Source: an uncultured Bacilli bacterium | GTDB taxonomy: Bacteria > Bacillota_I > Bacilli_A > RF39 > UBA660 | Direction: 5' to 3' | Assembly (NCBI GenBank): GCA_934102355.1 | Contig: CAKOSO010000001.1 | Location: forward strand, 1-64,000 | DNA: 64,000 bases | Part shown: one piece after another, positions 39,227 through 48,523 of the stretch | Layout: each line of letters begins with the position of its first letter | Position numbering within the stretch: the stretch's first letter is position 1 | Notes under the pieces: generated by a model | Databases searched by the model: none | The model's input: the letters and a program-made list of their open reading frames with translations, nothing else | What the model was told of the DNA's origin: nothing | Translations under genes and position numbers: made by a program

Positions 39227-42181
39227 ATGAAGAAGAAAAAATTTATGATTATAAATATTTTACTATTAGTTGTTATTGCTTTATTTGTTGGATTCATGAT
39301 TAGTAGTAAATATTTAAGTGGTAGTTTTGCAGAAGAACAGCCAAAACCTTCAGTTGTTATTAAGGACTCAACTGGAAAGTATAAAATAAATAAAAGCTCT
39401 ACATGGATATCTGATAATGAAGCTAAGGTTACTTTAGAATTTAACAGTAATTATCAAACTATTAATGCGGATAAAACTGACTTAATTTTAATACTAGATC
39501 GTACTCATAGTATGATTGAAAATGAAGATAAGTGGAAAACAGTTAAAACTGCTGCTTCACAATTAGTAAATAAAGTACTAAATATCGAAGGAAATAGGGC
39601 AGCTGTAATTACTTTCGATACCTGGTTTAAATCATCTACAGATAACACTAAAGTCCCTAAGGTTTATAAATATGACTTTGTTGGATCATCTGGTAAAAAT
39701 AACCTAATAAATTACATTAATGGACTTGAAGTAGAAATAAGTAATGTCATTTACAATGGATGGATTGACTGTACTAGGTATGCAGATGCTTTAGGATCAA
39801 CTAACGGACTTATTGATTTACTTGCTGCTGATAATAATAGAAGCAGTGATTCTAAGTATTTAGTAGTATTTTTAACCGATGGTGGAAATAATGCTGATGG
39901 AGACCTTATTCAACCATATCTTGATACTTTAAATTCTTCATATGGATCAATTATGGATATAGTTGGTATTAAATATAGATATACAGGTGATGTAACATTT
40001 GAAGATTCTGGTAATCGTTTAAGTCAAATTGTTAACTACAATAAAAGTGATGGTTCCGGAAAAATCTATGAAGCAACTAATGAAGATTTATTAGAAAAAT
40101 TTGAGCAAGCTCTTCAACACATATTATTCGACAGTATTTCAGTAAAAGACTATATTAATACTGAATACTTTGAATATGTGGATGGAAGCATTAGCACAAC
40201 AAGTGGAACTACCGCTACATTTAATTCTAATGATAACTCAATAAATTGGAATATGAGTAATGTTCCAACTGGAGAAACAAGAACACTAAGTTTTAATATT
40301 AAAGTCAAAAGCGGAGATATAAAGATCATTAAAACAGATGCAAAAGATGGAACCAGATTAAATGGTGCTAAATTTAAAATATCAAGTACTAAGTCTGATT
40401 GTAGTGATACATCTACAATTTATACTACTGCTAATGATGGAACTGTTACAATAAGTAATCTAAAATCTAATTTTGGTACTACATCTCTTCCTACAAATAA
40501 TAAAAAAGATCTTGGTATAGGTATTAGTGTAAACGCAGTATTAAATGGCAACAGTCTAAATAAAACAGATTCAAGTTTAACCCCAATACTTAAATATAAT
40601 AATTCAGATTATTATGTATGTGAAGTTGAAGCTCCAACTGGTTATAAGATAAATAATAGTTCTAAAAAAATCAGTGTTATTAGTGGTACTGTTACTCCTA
40701 TAACAATTGAGGATGCAAGAGAAACGGGAACTATTAAGATTGAAAAAGTTGATAGTGTTACAAAAGCTAAAATAAGTGGGGCAGTATTTGGGCTTAAAAA
40801 ATGTACCTCATCTGAAAAGAGTAGTTGTGAAAGTTCATACGTCAGTGGTTATGAATCATTTGAAATAATAAATGGTGAAAAGGAAATAATTGTTGAACCT
40901 GGATACTATATGCTTGAAGAATTAAAAGCTCCATCAGGATATACAATTACTGATACTTCTTACCAAATAAAAAAGATTACAAGTAAAAATACTACAACTT
41001 ATTCATTTAAAAATGTTCCTTACGGATCAATTGTAATCTCTAAGATCGATAAAGATACAAGTAACGCTTTAAAAGGTGCTCAATTTGAACTTTACAAATG
41101 TGACCCTAATAATAATTGTGATGAGATTGTAACTAAAGATATTTATGGCAATCCAATTGCAAAAAAAGCAACTGTTGCTGGTAACATTTATTACTATTTA
41201 TGTACTGATTCATCTTGTTCTAGTACTGGTACAAATCAAAATGGATTAATTACAATTGATAATTTAGAACAAGGAAATTATAAAATTAAAGAAGTAGTTG
41301 CACCAGTTGATGGAAAACAAGGTTACAAGCTTCTTGATAATCCAGTATCAATAAAATTATCTATGAATGGAACTTGTTCACTTGTTACTAAGAATAATCC
41401 ATGTATTGAAGTTACTATCTCCGATGAACCAATTGCTATAAGAATAGTAAAAGGTGCAATGGATAATTCATTAAAGAAACTCGATAAGAAGTTAGTAGGA
41501 GCAATCTTTAGAGTAAAAGAATATAATTCTTCTGATAACATTTATGATGATATTACTATATCTGATAAATCTGGTATAAAAGTTGGCATCAAACCTGGAA
41601 AGTATGAAGTTATTGAAGTTTTATCACCAGAAGGATATGCTCTTATGGAAGAAAAAGTAATTATCACATTTGATAAATATGGAAATATTAATTTAAGTAA
41701 TAGCAAATATACTACTATATCTGATTCAACTATAACTTTCTATGATAAACCATCTAATTTAATAGTTAGTAAACTTGATTCTTCTACTAAAAAACCATTA
41801 GAAGGAGTAGAACTTAATATCAAATGTGATGATGGATATGAAATTACCTGGAAGACTACAACAGAAGATGTAGAAATAGGTATAAACGATAATGCAAAAT
41901 GTGTTATTAAAGAAGTTAATACACCAGATGGTTATGAAAAAGAGTTAACAGAACTTAACTTCACAATTGATGAAGATGGAAGCATCGTCCTTGATAAAAA
42001 ACTTGATGCAAACAGTAACTGGAAAACAGAAAAAAATAAAATAACTTTATATAACGGATTCAAAGTTCCTGCAACAGCATCTCTTATATCTATTATTACT
42101 ATTATATTAGGAATTGGTATAATTGGTGGAGGAATTGCCTTTGTCATTGTTGCATCTAAGAAAAAAGGAACTAATAAATAA
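39227..42181 (+). CDS. vWA-domain, Cna-B repeat surface protein with VPATA sorting-like end
   Basis: 984 aa. Signal anchor 7-25, then a von Willebrand A domain at about 83-295 with MIDAS motif D91-R-T-H-S95 (DxTxS variant of DxSxS), TFDTW, and the late FLTDGGNN. After SFNIKVKS come five Cna-B-type domains (GDIKIIKTDAK, GTIKIEKVDS, GSIVISKIDKD, IAIRIVKGAMD, SNLIVSKLDSS), each with an E-box such as CEVEAPTGY or EELKAPSGY. The ending NGFKVPATASLIS plus helix plus KKKGTNK is nearly the same as in the upstream adhesin. The design matches tip or adhesive subunits of Gram-positive pili. The Shine-Dalgarno is GGGTGAT. Confidence 0.8.
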   Translation: MKKKKFMIINILLLVVIALFVGFMISSKYLSGSFAEEQPKPSVVIKDSTGKYKINKSSTWISDNEAKVTLEFNSNYQTINADKTDLILILDRTHSMIENEDKWKTVKTAASQLVNKVLNIEGNRAAVITFDTWFKSSTDNTKVPKVYKYDFVGSSGKNNLINYINGLEVEISNVIYNGWIDCTRYADALGSTNGLIDLLAADNNRSSDSKYLVVFLTDGGNNADGDLIQPYLDTLNSSYGSIMDIVGIKYRYTGDVTFEDSGNRLSQIVNYNKSDGSGKIYEATNEDLLEKFEQALQHILFDSISVKDYINTEYFEYVDGSISTTSGTTATFNSNDNSINWNMSNVPTGETRTLSFNIKVKSGDIKIIKTDAKDGTRLNGAKFKISSTKSDCSDTSTIYTTANDGTVTISNLKSNFGTTSLPTNNKKDLGIGISVNAVLNGNSLNKTDSSLTPILKYNNSDYYVCEVEAPTGYKINNSSKKISVISGTVTPITIEDARETGTIKIEKVDSVTKAKISGAVFGLKKCTSSEKSSCESSYVSGYESFEIINGEKEIIVEPGYYMLEELKAPSGYTITDTSYQIKKITSKNTTTYSFKNVPYGSIVISKIDKDTSNALKGAQFELYKCDPNNNCDEIVTKDIYGNPIAKKATVAGNIYYYLCTDSSCSSTGTNQNGLITIDNLEQGNYKIKEVVAPVDGKQGYKLLDNPVSIKLSMNGTCSLVTKNNPCIEVTISDEPIAIRIVKGAMDNSLKKLDKKLVGAIFRVKEYNSSDNIYDDITISDKSGIKVGIKPGKYEVIEVLSPEGYALMEEKVIITFDKYGNINLSNSKYTTISDSTITFYDKPSNLIVSKLDSSTKKPLEGVELNIKCDDGYEITWKTTTEDVEIGINDNAKCVIKEVNTPDGYEKELTELNFTIDEDGSIVLDKKLDANSNWKTEKNKITLYNGFKVPATASLISIITIILGIGIIGGGIAFVIVASKKKGTNK
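40373..40401 (+). repeat. 29-bp exact repeat shared by the two Cna-B genes, copy 2
   Basis: Identical to 37452-37480, at the corresponding place in the first Cna-B domain. The 3' ends of the two genes (around 39035-39080 and 42055-42100) are also highly similar. Confidence 0.85.
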
Positions 42182-42203
42182 AAGGTCTTTAAAGACCTTT
42201 TTT
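42180..42203 (+). terminator. Terminator of the vWA/Cna-B gene
   Basis: Palindromic stem AAAAGGTCT/AGACCTTTT around TTTAA, followed by T-run. Confidence 0.85.
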
Positions 42204-42254
42204 GTTTTATTATTTTAAATTCTTCATAAAATATAATTAGTAGTTAAATTTTGT

Positions 42255-42283
42255 TTGACTATTTATACATTGTATGATAAAAT
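42255..42283 (+). promoter_or_regulatory. SigA-type promoter of rplU-prp-rpmA
   Basis: TTGACT at 42255-42260, 17-bp spacer, TAAAAT at 42278-42283 preceded by TGA. The predicted start near 42290 is five bases before the L21 leader structure. Confidence 0.75.
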
Positions 42284-42289
42284 CTATTT

Positions 42290-42375
42290 GTTTGAAGCCT
42301 CAGCTTTAAACCACATTGAAGAGGTTAGAAATCCTATATGGTACCTCAAGAGTGAGTCTTAGGTTAAAAAAGGAG
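42290..42375 (+). ncRNA. Probable L21 leader (ribosomal protein autoregulatory RNA)
   Basis: Structured 5' leader of rplU. Outer stem AAGCCTCA (42295-42302) pairs with TGAGTCTT (42353-42360) with one mismatch, enclosing a hairpin GAGGT/ACCTC (42321-42325 with 42343-42347). Firmicutes rplU transcripts carry an L21 leader at this place; my call rests on position and pairing, not on a covariance model. Confidence 0.6.
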
Positions 42376-42381
42376 GTATAT

Positions 42382-42681
42382 ATGAAAGCAATTATTAAAA
42401 CTGGTGGTAAACAATATTTAGTTGAAGAAGGTTCAGTTATTTATGTTGAAAAGCTAGATACTGAAGAAGGAAAAGAAGTTTCTTTTGATGAAGTATTAAT
42501 GCTTGATGGTCAAGTTGGATCACCACTTGTTAAAGATGCAAAAGTTACTGGTAAAGTTTTAAAGCATGGTAAAAATAAGAAAATTAGAATTTTCCATTAT
42601 GTAAATAAACAAAAGAGTACAAGAAAGCATCAAGGACATCGTCAACCATATACTAAGGTTGAAATTACTAAGATTGGGTAA
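42382..42681 (+). CDS. rplU: 50S ribosomal protein L21
   Basis: 99 aa, usual size. [17 protein letters not shown] at the start, then [20 protein letters not shown] and [13 protein letters not shown] are diagnostic of bL21. The open frame extends to 42316 through the leader RNA; ATG 42382 with AAAGGAGG is the true start. First gene of rplU-prp-rpmA. Confidence 0.97.
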   Translation: MKAIIKTGGKQYLVEEGSVIYVEKLDTEEGKEVSFDEVLMLDGQVGSPLVKDAKVTGKVLKHGKNKKIRIFHYVNKQKSTRKHQGHRQPYTKVEITKIG

Positions 42682-42683
42682 TT

Positions 42684-42977
42684 ATGATAAAAATTAGTAT
42701 AAAATATGAAGAAAATAAAATAAAAGAAGTTTTAATAAAGGGACATGCTCTATACGATGATTATGGTAAAGATATAGTTTGTGCAGCTGTTAGTTCTATT
42801 GTAATAACTACAATTAATGCTATATTATCAATTAATAAAGATTCTATCACTTTTGATGAATCTGTGATGATTAAAGTAATTAAGAATGACGAAATTACTG
42901 ATAAATTACTTATTAATATGATAAACTTACTTAAAGAATTAGAACATGATTATCCTAATAATATTAAATTTTTATAG
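42684..42977 (+). CDS. prp: Ribosomal-processing cysteine protease Prp
   Basis: 97 aa. Catalytic His in IKGHALYDDYGKD and Cys in IVCAAVSSIV match Prp, which removes the N-terminal extension of L27 in Firmicutes. It lies between rplU and rpmA, two bases after the rplU stop, the standard order. The adjacent L27 carries the extension that Prp cuts, which confirms the role. Confidence 0.93.
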   Translation: MIKISIKYEENKIKEVLIKGHALYDDYGKDIVCAAVSSIVITTINAILSINKDSITFDESVMIKVIKNDEITDKLLINMINLLKELEHDYPNNIKFL

Positions 42978-42989
42978 GAGGATTAATTT

Positions 42990-43268
42990 ATGATGAAATT
43001 AAATATCCAATTATTTGCTCATAAAAAAGGTGGTGGATCATCTACAAATGGTAGAGATTCAGCAGGACGTAGATTAGGTGCTAAAGTTGCTGATGGAGAA
43101 TTCGCAACAGCTGGTTCTATTATTTACCGTCAAAGAGGAACTAAAATTTATCCAGGAGTAAATGTTGGTATGGGTAATGATCATACTTTATATGCTAAAA
43201 TCGATGGTATCATTAAGTATGAAAGATTAGGAAAAGATAAAAAACAAGTTTGTGTTTATGAAAAGTAG
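42990..43268 (+). CDS. rpmA: 50S ribosomal protein L27 with Prp-cleaved N-terminus
   Basis: 92 aa. The leading [17 protein letters not shown] includes the cleavage site (after ..QLF, before AHKKG) of Firmicutes L27; mature L27 then begins [21 protein letters not shown] and [13 protein letters not shown] are diagnostic. AGGAGG precedes two adjacent ATG codons (42990 and 42993); either may be used. Confidence 0.97.
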   Translation: MMKLNIQLFAHKKGGGSSTNGRDSAGRRLGAKVADGEFATAGSIIYRQRGTKIYPGVNVGMGNDHTLYAKIDGIIKYERLGKDKKQVCVYEK

Positions 43269-43290
43269 AAGTTAAACTTCTATTTTTTTT
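43266..43290 (+). terminator. Terminator of the rplU operon
   Basis: Seven-bp stem TAGAAGT/ACTTCTA with TAA loop, overlapping the stop codon, then T-run. Confidence 0.8.
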
Positions 43291-43370
43291 GGTATGTTTT
43301 GGAAATTCAGCTTTTTACTTTCATTTTTTTCTTATTTTTAATATAATATATATTTGTCAGGGGAGATTAT

Positions 43371-43847
43371 ATGAAAATATTAGAAACTATTATAGCTATA
43401 GGTGTATTATCACTTTCACTATTTAATAATAATTTAAATATTGAAAAAACAAAAGAGGTTGAAAGAGTTGAAGTAGCACAAGTATCAAATACTCAAGATA
43501 CACTATCTAGTTTTACTGGTACCGTTTCTGCTTATACACCATATTGTGATGGATGTATTGGTATTACTGCTTCATCTTATAATGTATTAAATACAATGTA
43601 TTATAATGATCAAACCTATGGTACTTTAAGAATAATAGCAGCAGATCAATCAATACCATTTGGTACAATAATTAAAATGTCTGGAGATGGATTTGACCCA
43701 ATTATATCAATTGTACTTGACAGGGGAAGCGCTATTGGAAACAATAAAAGAGTTCAAGCAGACCTTTTATTCAGCGACTATAGTGATGCTATTAATTTTG
43801 GTATTAAAAACAATGTATTATTTGAAGTATTAAGATATGGATATTAA
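43371..43847 (+). CDS. Secreted 3D-domain cell-wall protein
   Basis: 158 aa. An N-terminal hydrophobic segment (ILETIIAIGVLSLSLF) exports or anchors it. The C-terminal half has the 3D (three-Asp) fold: VSAYTPYCDGCIGITASS, IIAADQSIPFGTIIKMSG, SIVLDRGSAI and RVQADLLFSDYSDAINFG, with the three conserved Asp in ADQ, LDRG and ADL. 3D proteins are lytic transglycosylase-like enzymes of peptidoglycan turnover, some tied to germination or resuscitation. The Shine-Dalgarno is GGGGAG. Confidence 0.85.
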   Translation: MKILETIIAIGVLSLSLFNNNLNIEKTKEVERVEVAQVSNTQDTLSSFTGTVSAYTPYCDGCIGITASSYNVLNTMYYNDQTYGTLRIIAADQSIPFGTIIKMSGDGFDPIISIVLDRGSAIGNNKRVQADLLFSDYSDAINFGIKNNVLFEVLRYGY

Positions 43848-43925
43848 AAGAACAAATGTTCTTTTTTCTTTTAAAAAAACTTTCTTTATTCTCTTTTATT
43901 TTATATAATAAATATGGTGACTAAA

Positions 43926-46073
43926 ATGAATGAGAATATAGTAAACGATATAGCAAACAACCTAAATATTAAAAAAACTCAAGTAATTAACACTTTATCT
44001 TTACTTGAAGATGGAAATACAATTCCATTTATTTCAAGATATAGAAAAGAAGCAACTGGTGGATTAAATGAGGTTCAAATAAAAGAAATTTTTGATGTAT
44101 ATAACTATCAAGTTAACTTACTTAAAAGAAAAGAAGATGTAATAAGACTAATTGATGAAAAAGGTTTATTAACTGATGAATTAAAATCAAAAATTTTATC
44201 ATGTGAAAAATTAATTGATGTTGAAGACTTATATAGGCCATATAAAGAAAAGAAAAAAACTAAAGCAAGTGATGCTATTGCTAAAGGATTAGAAGGACTT
44301 GCTAAGATTATTATGTCTTTTCCTCTTAACAAAACTCCTTTAGAACTTGCTAAGTCCTTCAAATGTGATAAAGAAACTGATGACAATAAAAAACTAGAGG
44401 GGGCTTCATATATTATTGCTGAATATATTTCCGATAATGCAAGTTTTAGAAAATATATAAGAAATTACATCCTTAAAAATGGTACAATTATATCTAAAGT
44501 TAAGAAAAATTGTAATGATGATAATAAAACATATGAAATGTATTATGATTACAGTGAAAAAGTAAGCAGTATAAAACCTCATCGTATTTTAGCCTTAAAT
44601 AGAGGAGAAAAAGAAGGAATTTTAAATGTATCAATTGATATAGACGATGATTATATTTTGAATTATTTATCTAAAAAAGTTATTAAAAATGAATCATCTT
44701 TAGTTAAAGATTTTGTTTTATCCGCAATAAATGATAGTTATAAAAGACTTATTTTCCCATCAATTGAAAGAGAAATTAGATCAATTCTTAGTTTAGATGG
44801 TGAAGATGCTGCTGTAAAGAATTTTTCTTTAAATGTTGGTAATCTTCTTATGACACCTCCTTTAAAAGATGTTGTTGTTTTAGGATTCGATCCAGCTTTT
44901 CGTACTGGTTGTAAACTAGCTGTTTTAGATAAACAAGGTAACGTCTTACATATAGATAAAATATATCCGCATGAACCTGTTAATGATAAAATAAATAGTA
45001 AAAATAAGGTGTTATCACTTATTGATAAATATAATATAGATGTAATAGCAATAGGAAATGGTACTGCATCACGTGAAAGTGAGCTATTTATATCAGATGT
45101 ATTAAAAGAATGTAATAAACCTTGTAAATATATAATCGTAAGTGAAGCTGGTGCATCTATTTACTCAGCATCAAAATTAGCCATCGATGAATTTCCAAAT
45201 CTTGATGTATCTGAAAGAAGTGCAATATCCATTGGAAGAAGATTACAAGATCCTTTATCAGAACTTGTAAAAATTGATCCAAAAGGTATTGGAGTTGGTC
45301 TTTATCAACATGATGTTCCTTCTAAAAAATTAGATGAATCATTAAGTTTTGAAATATCTAATATAGTAAACAATATTGGAGTTTCAATAAATACAGCATC
45401 TTCTGCAATATTATCATATATATCAGGTCTTACAAAAAGTAGTATTGAAAAAATGCTAAGTAAAAGAAAAGAAATCGGAAAATTTTCATCAAGAGATGAA
45501 CTAAGAAAAATAAAAGGCATATCAGATAAAGTATATGAACAATCAATTGGGTTTATAAGAATTATTGATGGAACAAATCCACTTGATAAGACAAATATCC
45601 ACCCAGAAAGCTATGAAAAAACCTATAGATTACTTAATAAACTTAATTTAAGTGTTAATGATTTAGGAAAAGAAAACTTAAAAAATGCCCTAGAAAAAAT
45701 CAATATAGATAGTCTATCTAACGAACTTGATATAGATAAATTTACTCTTGAAGATATAATTAGCTCTTTAAAAAAACCAGTTATAGACCCAAGAGATTCA
45801 ATTGAAAAGCCAATACTTAGAAGTGATATCTTAACAATTGATGATTTAAGTGTTGGTATGAAATTACAAGGAACAGTAAGAAATGTTGTTGATTTTGGAG
45901 CATTTGTAGATATCGGGCTTCATGATGATGGTTTAATTCATATATCTAAAATGAGTGATGGTTTTATAAAACACCCACTTGATATATTAAGTGTTGGAGA
46001 TATTATTGATTGCTATGTTATTGATATAGATAAAAATAAAAATAGAGTTTCTTTATCATTAAAAGAACTATAG
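43926..46073 (+). CDS. tex: Tex-family RNA-binding transcription accessory protein
   Basis: 715 aa, full length. GNTIPFISRYRKEATGGLNE near the N-terminus, a YqgF-like nuclease-fold centre (VVVLGFDPAFRTGCKLAVLD, IAIGNGTASRESE, VSEAGASIYSAS), helix-hairpin-helix segments, and a C-terminal S1 domain (VGMKLQGTVRNVVDFGAFVDIGLHDDGLIHISKM, read as the GMKLQG to GLIHIS region). The open frame begins at ATG 43914; ATG 43926 is preferred as GGTGAC precedes it. recD2 follows eight bases later, suggesting one transcript. Confidence 0.95.
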   Translation: MNENIVNDIANNLNIKKTQVINTLSLLEDGNTIPFISRYRKEATGGLNEVQIKEIFDVYNYQVNLLKRKEDVIRLIDEKGLLTDELKSKILSCEKLIDVEDLYRPYKEKKKTKASDAIAKGLEGLAKIIMSFPLNKTPLELAKSFKCDKETDDNKKLEGASYIIAEYISDNASFRKYIRNYILKNGTIISKVKKNCNDDNKTYEMYYDYSEKVSSIKPHRILALNRGEKEGILNVSIDIDDDYILNYLSKKVIKNESSLVKDFVLSAINDSYKRLIFPSIEREIRSILSLDGEDAAVKNFSLNVGNLLMTPPLKDVVVLGFDPAFRTGCKLAVLDKQGNVLHIDKIYPHEPVNDKINSKNKVLSLIDKYNIDVIAIGNGTASRESELFISDVLKECNKPCKYIIVSEAGASIYSASKLAIDEFPNLDVSERSAISIGRRLQDPLSELVKIDPKGIGVGLYQHDVPSKKLDESLSFEISNIVNNIGVSINTASSAILSYISGLTKSSIEKMLSKRKEIGKFSSRDELRKIKGISDKVYEQSIGFIRIIDGTNPLDKTNIHPESYEKTYRLLNKLNLSVNDLGKENLKNALEKINIDSLSNELDIDKFTLEDIISSLKKPVIDPRDSIEKPILRSDILTIDDLSVGMKLQGTVRNVVDFGAFVDIGLHDDGLIHISKMSDGFIKHPLDILSVGDIIDCYVIDIDKNKNRVSLSLKEL

Positions 46074-46081
46074 GAGGTTTT

Positions 46082-48265
46082 ATGGACTTTATAAAAGGTG
46101 TTTTTAAAAAATATATTTTTAAATCTGATAAAGGTTATGTAATTGGTCTATTTAAAGTCCTAGATTGTTCAGATAATGTTATTTCTTATAAAGATCGCAT
46201 TATTACTTTTACTGGATACTTTCATGAACTAAATGAAAATGATACATATATTTTTAATGGTAATTTAGTTTACCATGAAAGATATGGAGAACAGTTTAAT
46301 GTAGTATCTTATTCAATTGTATTACCAGAAGCAAAAGATAACATTGTTGAATTCTTATCAAGTGATTTGTTTTCTGGTATAGGAAAGAAAAAAGCAGAAA
46401 AAATAGTCAGAGTTTTAGGAGATAATGCTTTAGATGTTATCATTAATACACCAGATAATTTACTTTTAGTTCCAGGTATTACAACAAGACAAAAAGATAT
46501 AATATATAATGGATTAAAAAAATATCAAAGTAGTTTTGATATAATTATTAATTTAACAAAATTAGGTTTTAGTACTAAAGACGCACTTTTAATATATAAC
46601 TTTTATAAAGAAAAAACACTTGATATTATAAATTCTAATCCTTATAAAGTTACATATGATTTAGATTTCATTAATTTTACTAAAATAGAAAAAATAAAAA
46701 GAAATTTAGGAATAGAAGAAAATAATATTGAAAGAATTAAAGCTTCAATTAGATATGTTATAGATTCTTATCAGTTTGAAAGTGGTAATACATCTTTTAC
46801 TCATGATGAAATAATATTTTTAGTTAAAAAGAAAATATTTTTCTATGATGAATCTGTTATAGATGAAGCTATTTCATCGCTTCTAGATATGGAAGTATTA
46901 GTTTCATGTGATAACTATTATTATCTTTTTGACACATTTATAGCTGAAAAATATATAGCATCAAGACTTTATAACTTAGCAAGTGAGACTTGTGATCTAA
47001 AAAAAGAAATAAATTTTAAAAGTTTAGAAGAATATTTTAATATTAAATATGATGATATTCAGATAAAAGCAATTACAAGTGCTTTAAAAGATAATGTACT
47101 TGTTATAACTGGAGGGCCTGGAACAGGTAAAACAACAATCATTAAAGGTATTTGTAAATGTTATCAAGATTATTATAATTTAACTGATAAAGACCTAATA
47201 AAAAAAGTTGCATTACTTGCCCCAACAGGAAGAGCTTCTAAAAGAATTTCTGAACAAACAAATCTTCCAGCTTATACTATCCATAGATTTTTAAAATGGA
47301 ACAAAGAAGATAATTCATTTAGAATAAACGAAGATAATCCAAGTGATGTTGAAATGGTTATAGTAGATGAAGCAAGTATGATTGATACTATGCTTTTCTA
47401 TAATTTATTATGTGGTATTAACCCATGGTGTAAAGTTATAATAATTGGTGATTATAATCAGTTACCTTCTATTGGATCAGGACAAGTTTTAAAAGACATT
47501 ATTGAAAGCGATATAATTGACGTAATTGAACTTAAAAATCTTTACAGGCAATGTGAAAACTCTAATATCAATATCTTTGCACATAATATTATAAATAATG
47601 TATACGACGAATTTCTTTTTAATGTAGATGATGATTTAACATTTATACCTTGTAGTGCCAAAGAAGTAAAAGAAAAATTAAAAGAGTTCATAATTACATA
47701 TAAAGACTTAGATTATAATAAACTTCAAGTTATGGCTCCCATATATAAGGGAGAAAATGGTATTGATGATTTAAATACATTTATCCAAGGCATTTTAAAT
47801 GAAAAAAAAGCTACCAAAAATGAAATAAGTATAAATGGTACAACATTTAGAGAAAATGATAAAGTATTACAATTAAATAATATGTTTGATGAAAATGTTT
47901 TTAATGGTGATATTGGTACTATTAATGAAATAAATAATAATTCTAAAGAAATTAGTATTGACTATTATAATTCTTTAATTAAATTCTCATCTAATGATTT
48001 TAGTTCATTTACTTTAGGTTATGCAATTAGTATTCATAAATCACAAGGTTCTGAATTTGATATTGTTATTATACCTGTTTTAAATTCATATTATGGTATG
48101 CTTTATAAAAAGCTTATTTATACTGCTATTACTAGAGCTAGAAAAAGACTAATTCTAATTGGTGAAGAAAGTGCATTAAAAAAAGCTATTTCAAATAATA
48201 AAGATGATTCTAAAAGAACAAGTCTAAAAAAATTCTTATATTCGTGTATTAAAAACGACTTATAG
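46082..48265 (+). CDS. recD2: ATP-dependent RecD2-type helicase
   Basis: 727 aa. SF1B 5'-3' helicase without RecBC partners. Long N-terminal region with OB and helix-hairpin-helix parts (FSGIGKKKAEKIV), Walker A VITGGPGTGKTTIIKG at about 341-356, Walker B MVIVDEASMID, IIGDYNQLPSIGSGQVL, and C-terminal AISIHKSQGSEFDIVIIPV and YTAITRARKRL. AGGAGG precedes ATG. A 55-aa membrane-type gene follows on the same strand. Confidence 0.94.
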   Translation: MDFIKGVFKKYIFKSDKGYVIGLFKVLDCSDNVISYKDRIITFTGYFHELNENDTYIFNGNLVYHERYGEQFNVVSYSIVLPEAKDNIVEFLSSDLFSGIGKKKAEKIVRVLGDNALDVIINTPDNLLLVPGITTRQKDIIYNGLKKYQSSFDIIINLTKLGFSTKDALLIYNFYKEKTLDIINSNPYKVTYDLDFINFTKIEKIKRNLGIEENNIERIKASIRYVIDSYQFESGNTSFTHDEIIFLVKKKIFFYDESVIDEAISSLLDMEVLVSCDNYYYLFDTFIAEKYIASRLYNLASETCDLKKEINFKSLEEYFNIKYDDIQIKAITSALKDNVLVITGGPGTGKTTIIKGICKCYQDYYNLTDKDLIKKVALLAPTGRASKRISEQTNLPAYTIHRFLKWNKEDNSFRINEDNPSDVEMVIVDEASMIDTMLFYNLLCGINPWCKVIIIGDYNQLPSIGSGQVLKDIIESDIIDVIELKNLYRQCENSNINIFAHNIINNVYDEFLFNVDDDLTFIPCSAKEVKEKLKEFIITYKDLDYNKLQVMAPIYKGENGIDDLNTFIQGILNEKKATKNEISINGTTFRENDKVLQLNNMFDENVFNGDIGTINEINNNSKEISIDYYNSLIKFSSNDFSSFTLGYAISIHKSQGSEFDIVIIPVLNSYYGMLYKKLIYTAITRARKRLILIGEESALKKAISNNKDDSKRTSLKKFLYSCIKNDL

Positions 48266-48291
48266 TTAATACTATAAACGAGGTGAATATA

Positions 48292-48459
48292 ATGAATAAA
48301 TTCAAAAAAGCAATGGCATATGTTGTTGGAGCAACTGTTATAGCTGCCTCTTCTGCATATTTTGCTATGCCAAAAGAAGCAAGACAAAATTTAAAAGATA
48401 TGATCTGTAATCTTTCTAAGAAAAAGAAGGATAACTGTTCTTGTAATAGTTGCGAATAA
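48292..48459 (+). CDS. 55-aa signal-anchored peptide with Cys-rich tail
   Basis: A short gene with AGGTGAA before ATG and a strong terminator overlapping the stop. The N-terminus has a hydrophobic helix (AMAYVVGATVIAASSAYFAM), then a YtxH-like PKEARQNLKDMICNL segment, a Lys run, and the tail DNCSCNSCE. Function unknown. The Cys-x-Cys tail recalls the longer Cys/Asp tail on HisRS and the coat proteins of this window; it may bind metal or form disulfides. Confidence 0.65.
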   Translation: MNKFKKAMAYVVGATVIAASSAYFAMPKEARQNLKDMICNLSKKKKDNCSCNSCE

Positions 48460-48484
48460 CCCTTAAAATTAGGGTTTTTTTTTA
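48458..48484 (+). terminator. Terminator after the 55-aa gene
   Basis: Stem AACCCT/AGGGTT with seven-base loop, followed by nine T. Confidence 0.85.
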
Positions 48485-48523
48485 GAGTAAACTCTGATAT
48501 AATATAAAGCGATGGTGATATTT

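Noticed and set aside
36657..42181. Mobile or phage origin of the large surface-protein genes
   Set aside because: No integrase, transposase, attachment repeats or flanking tRNA; base composition and ribosome sites match neighbours.
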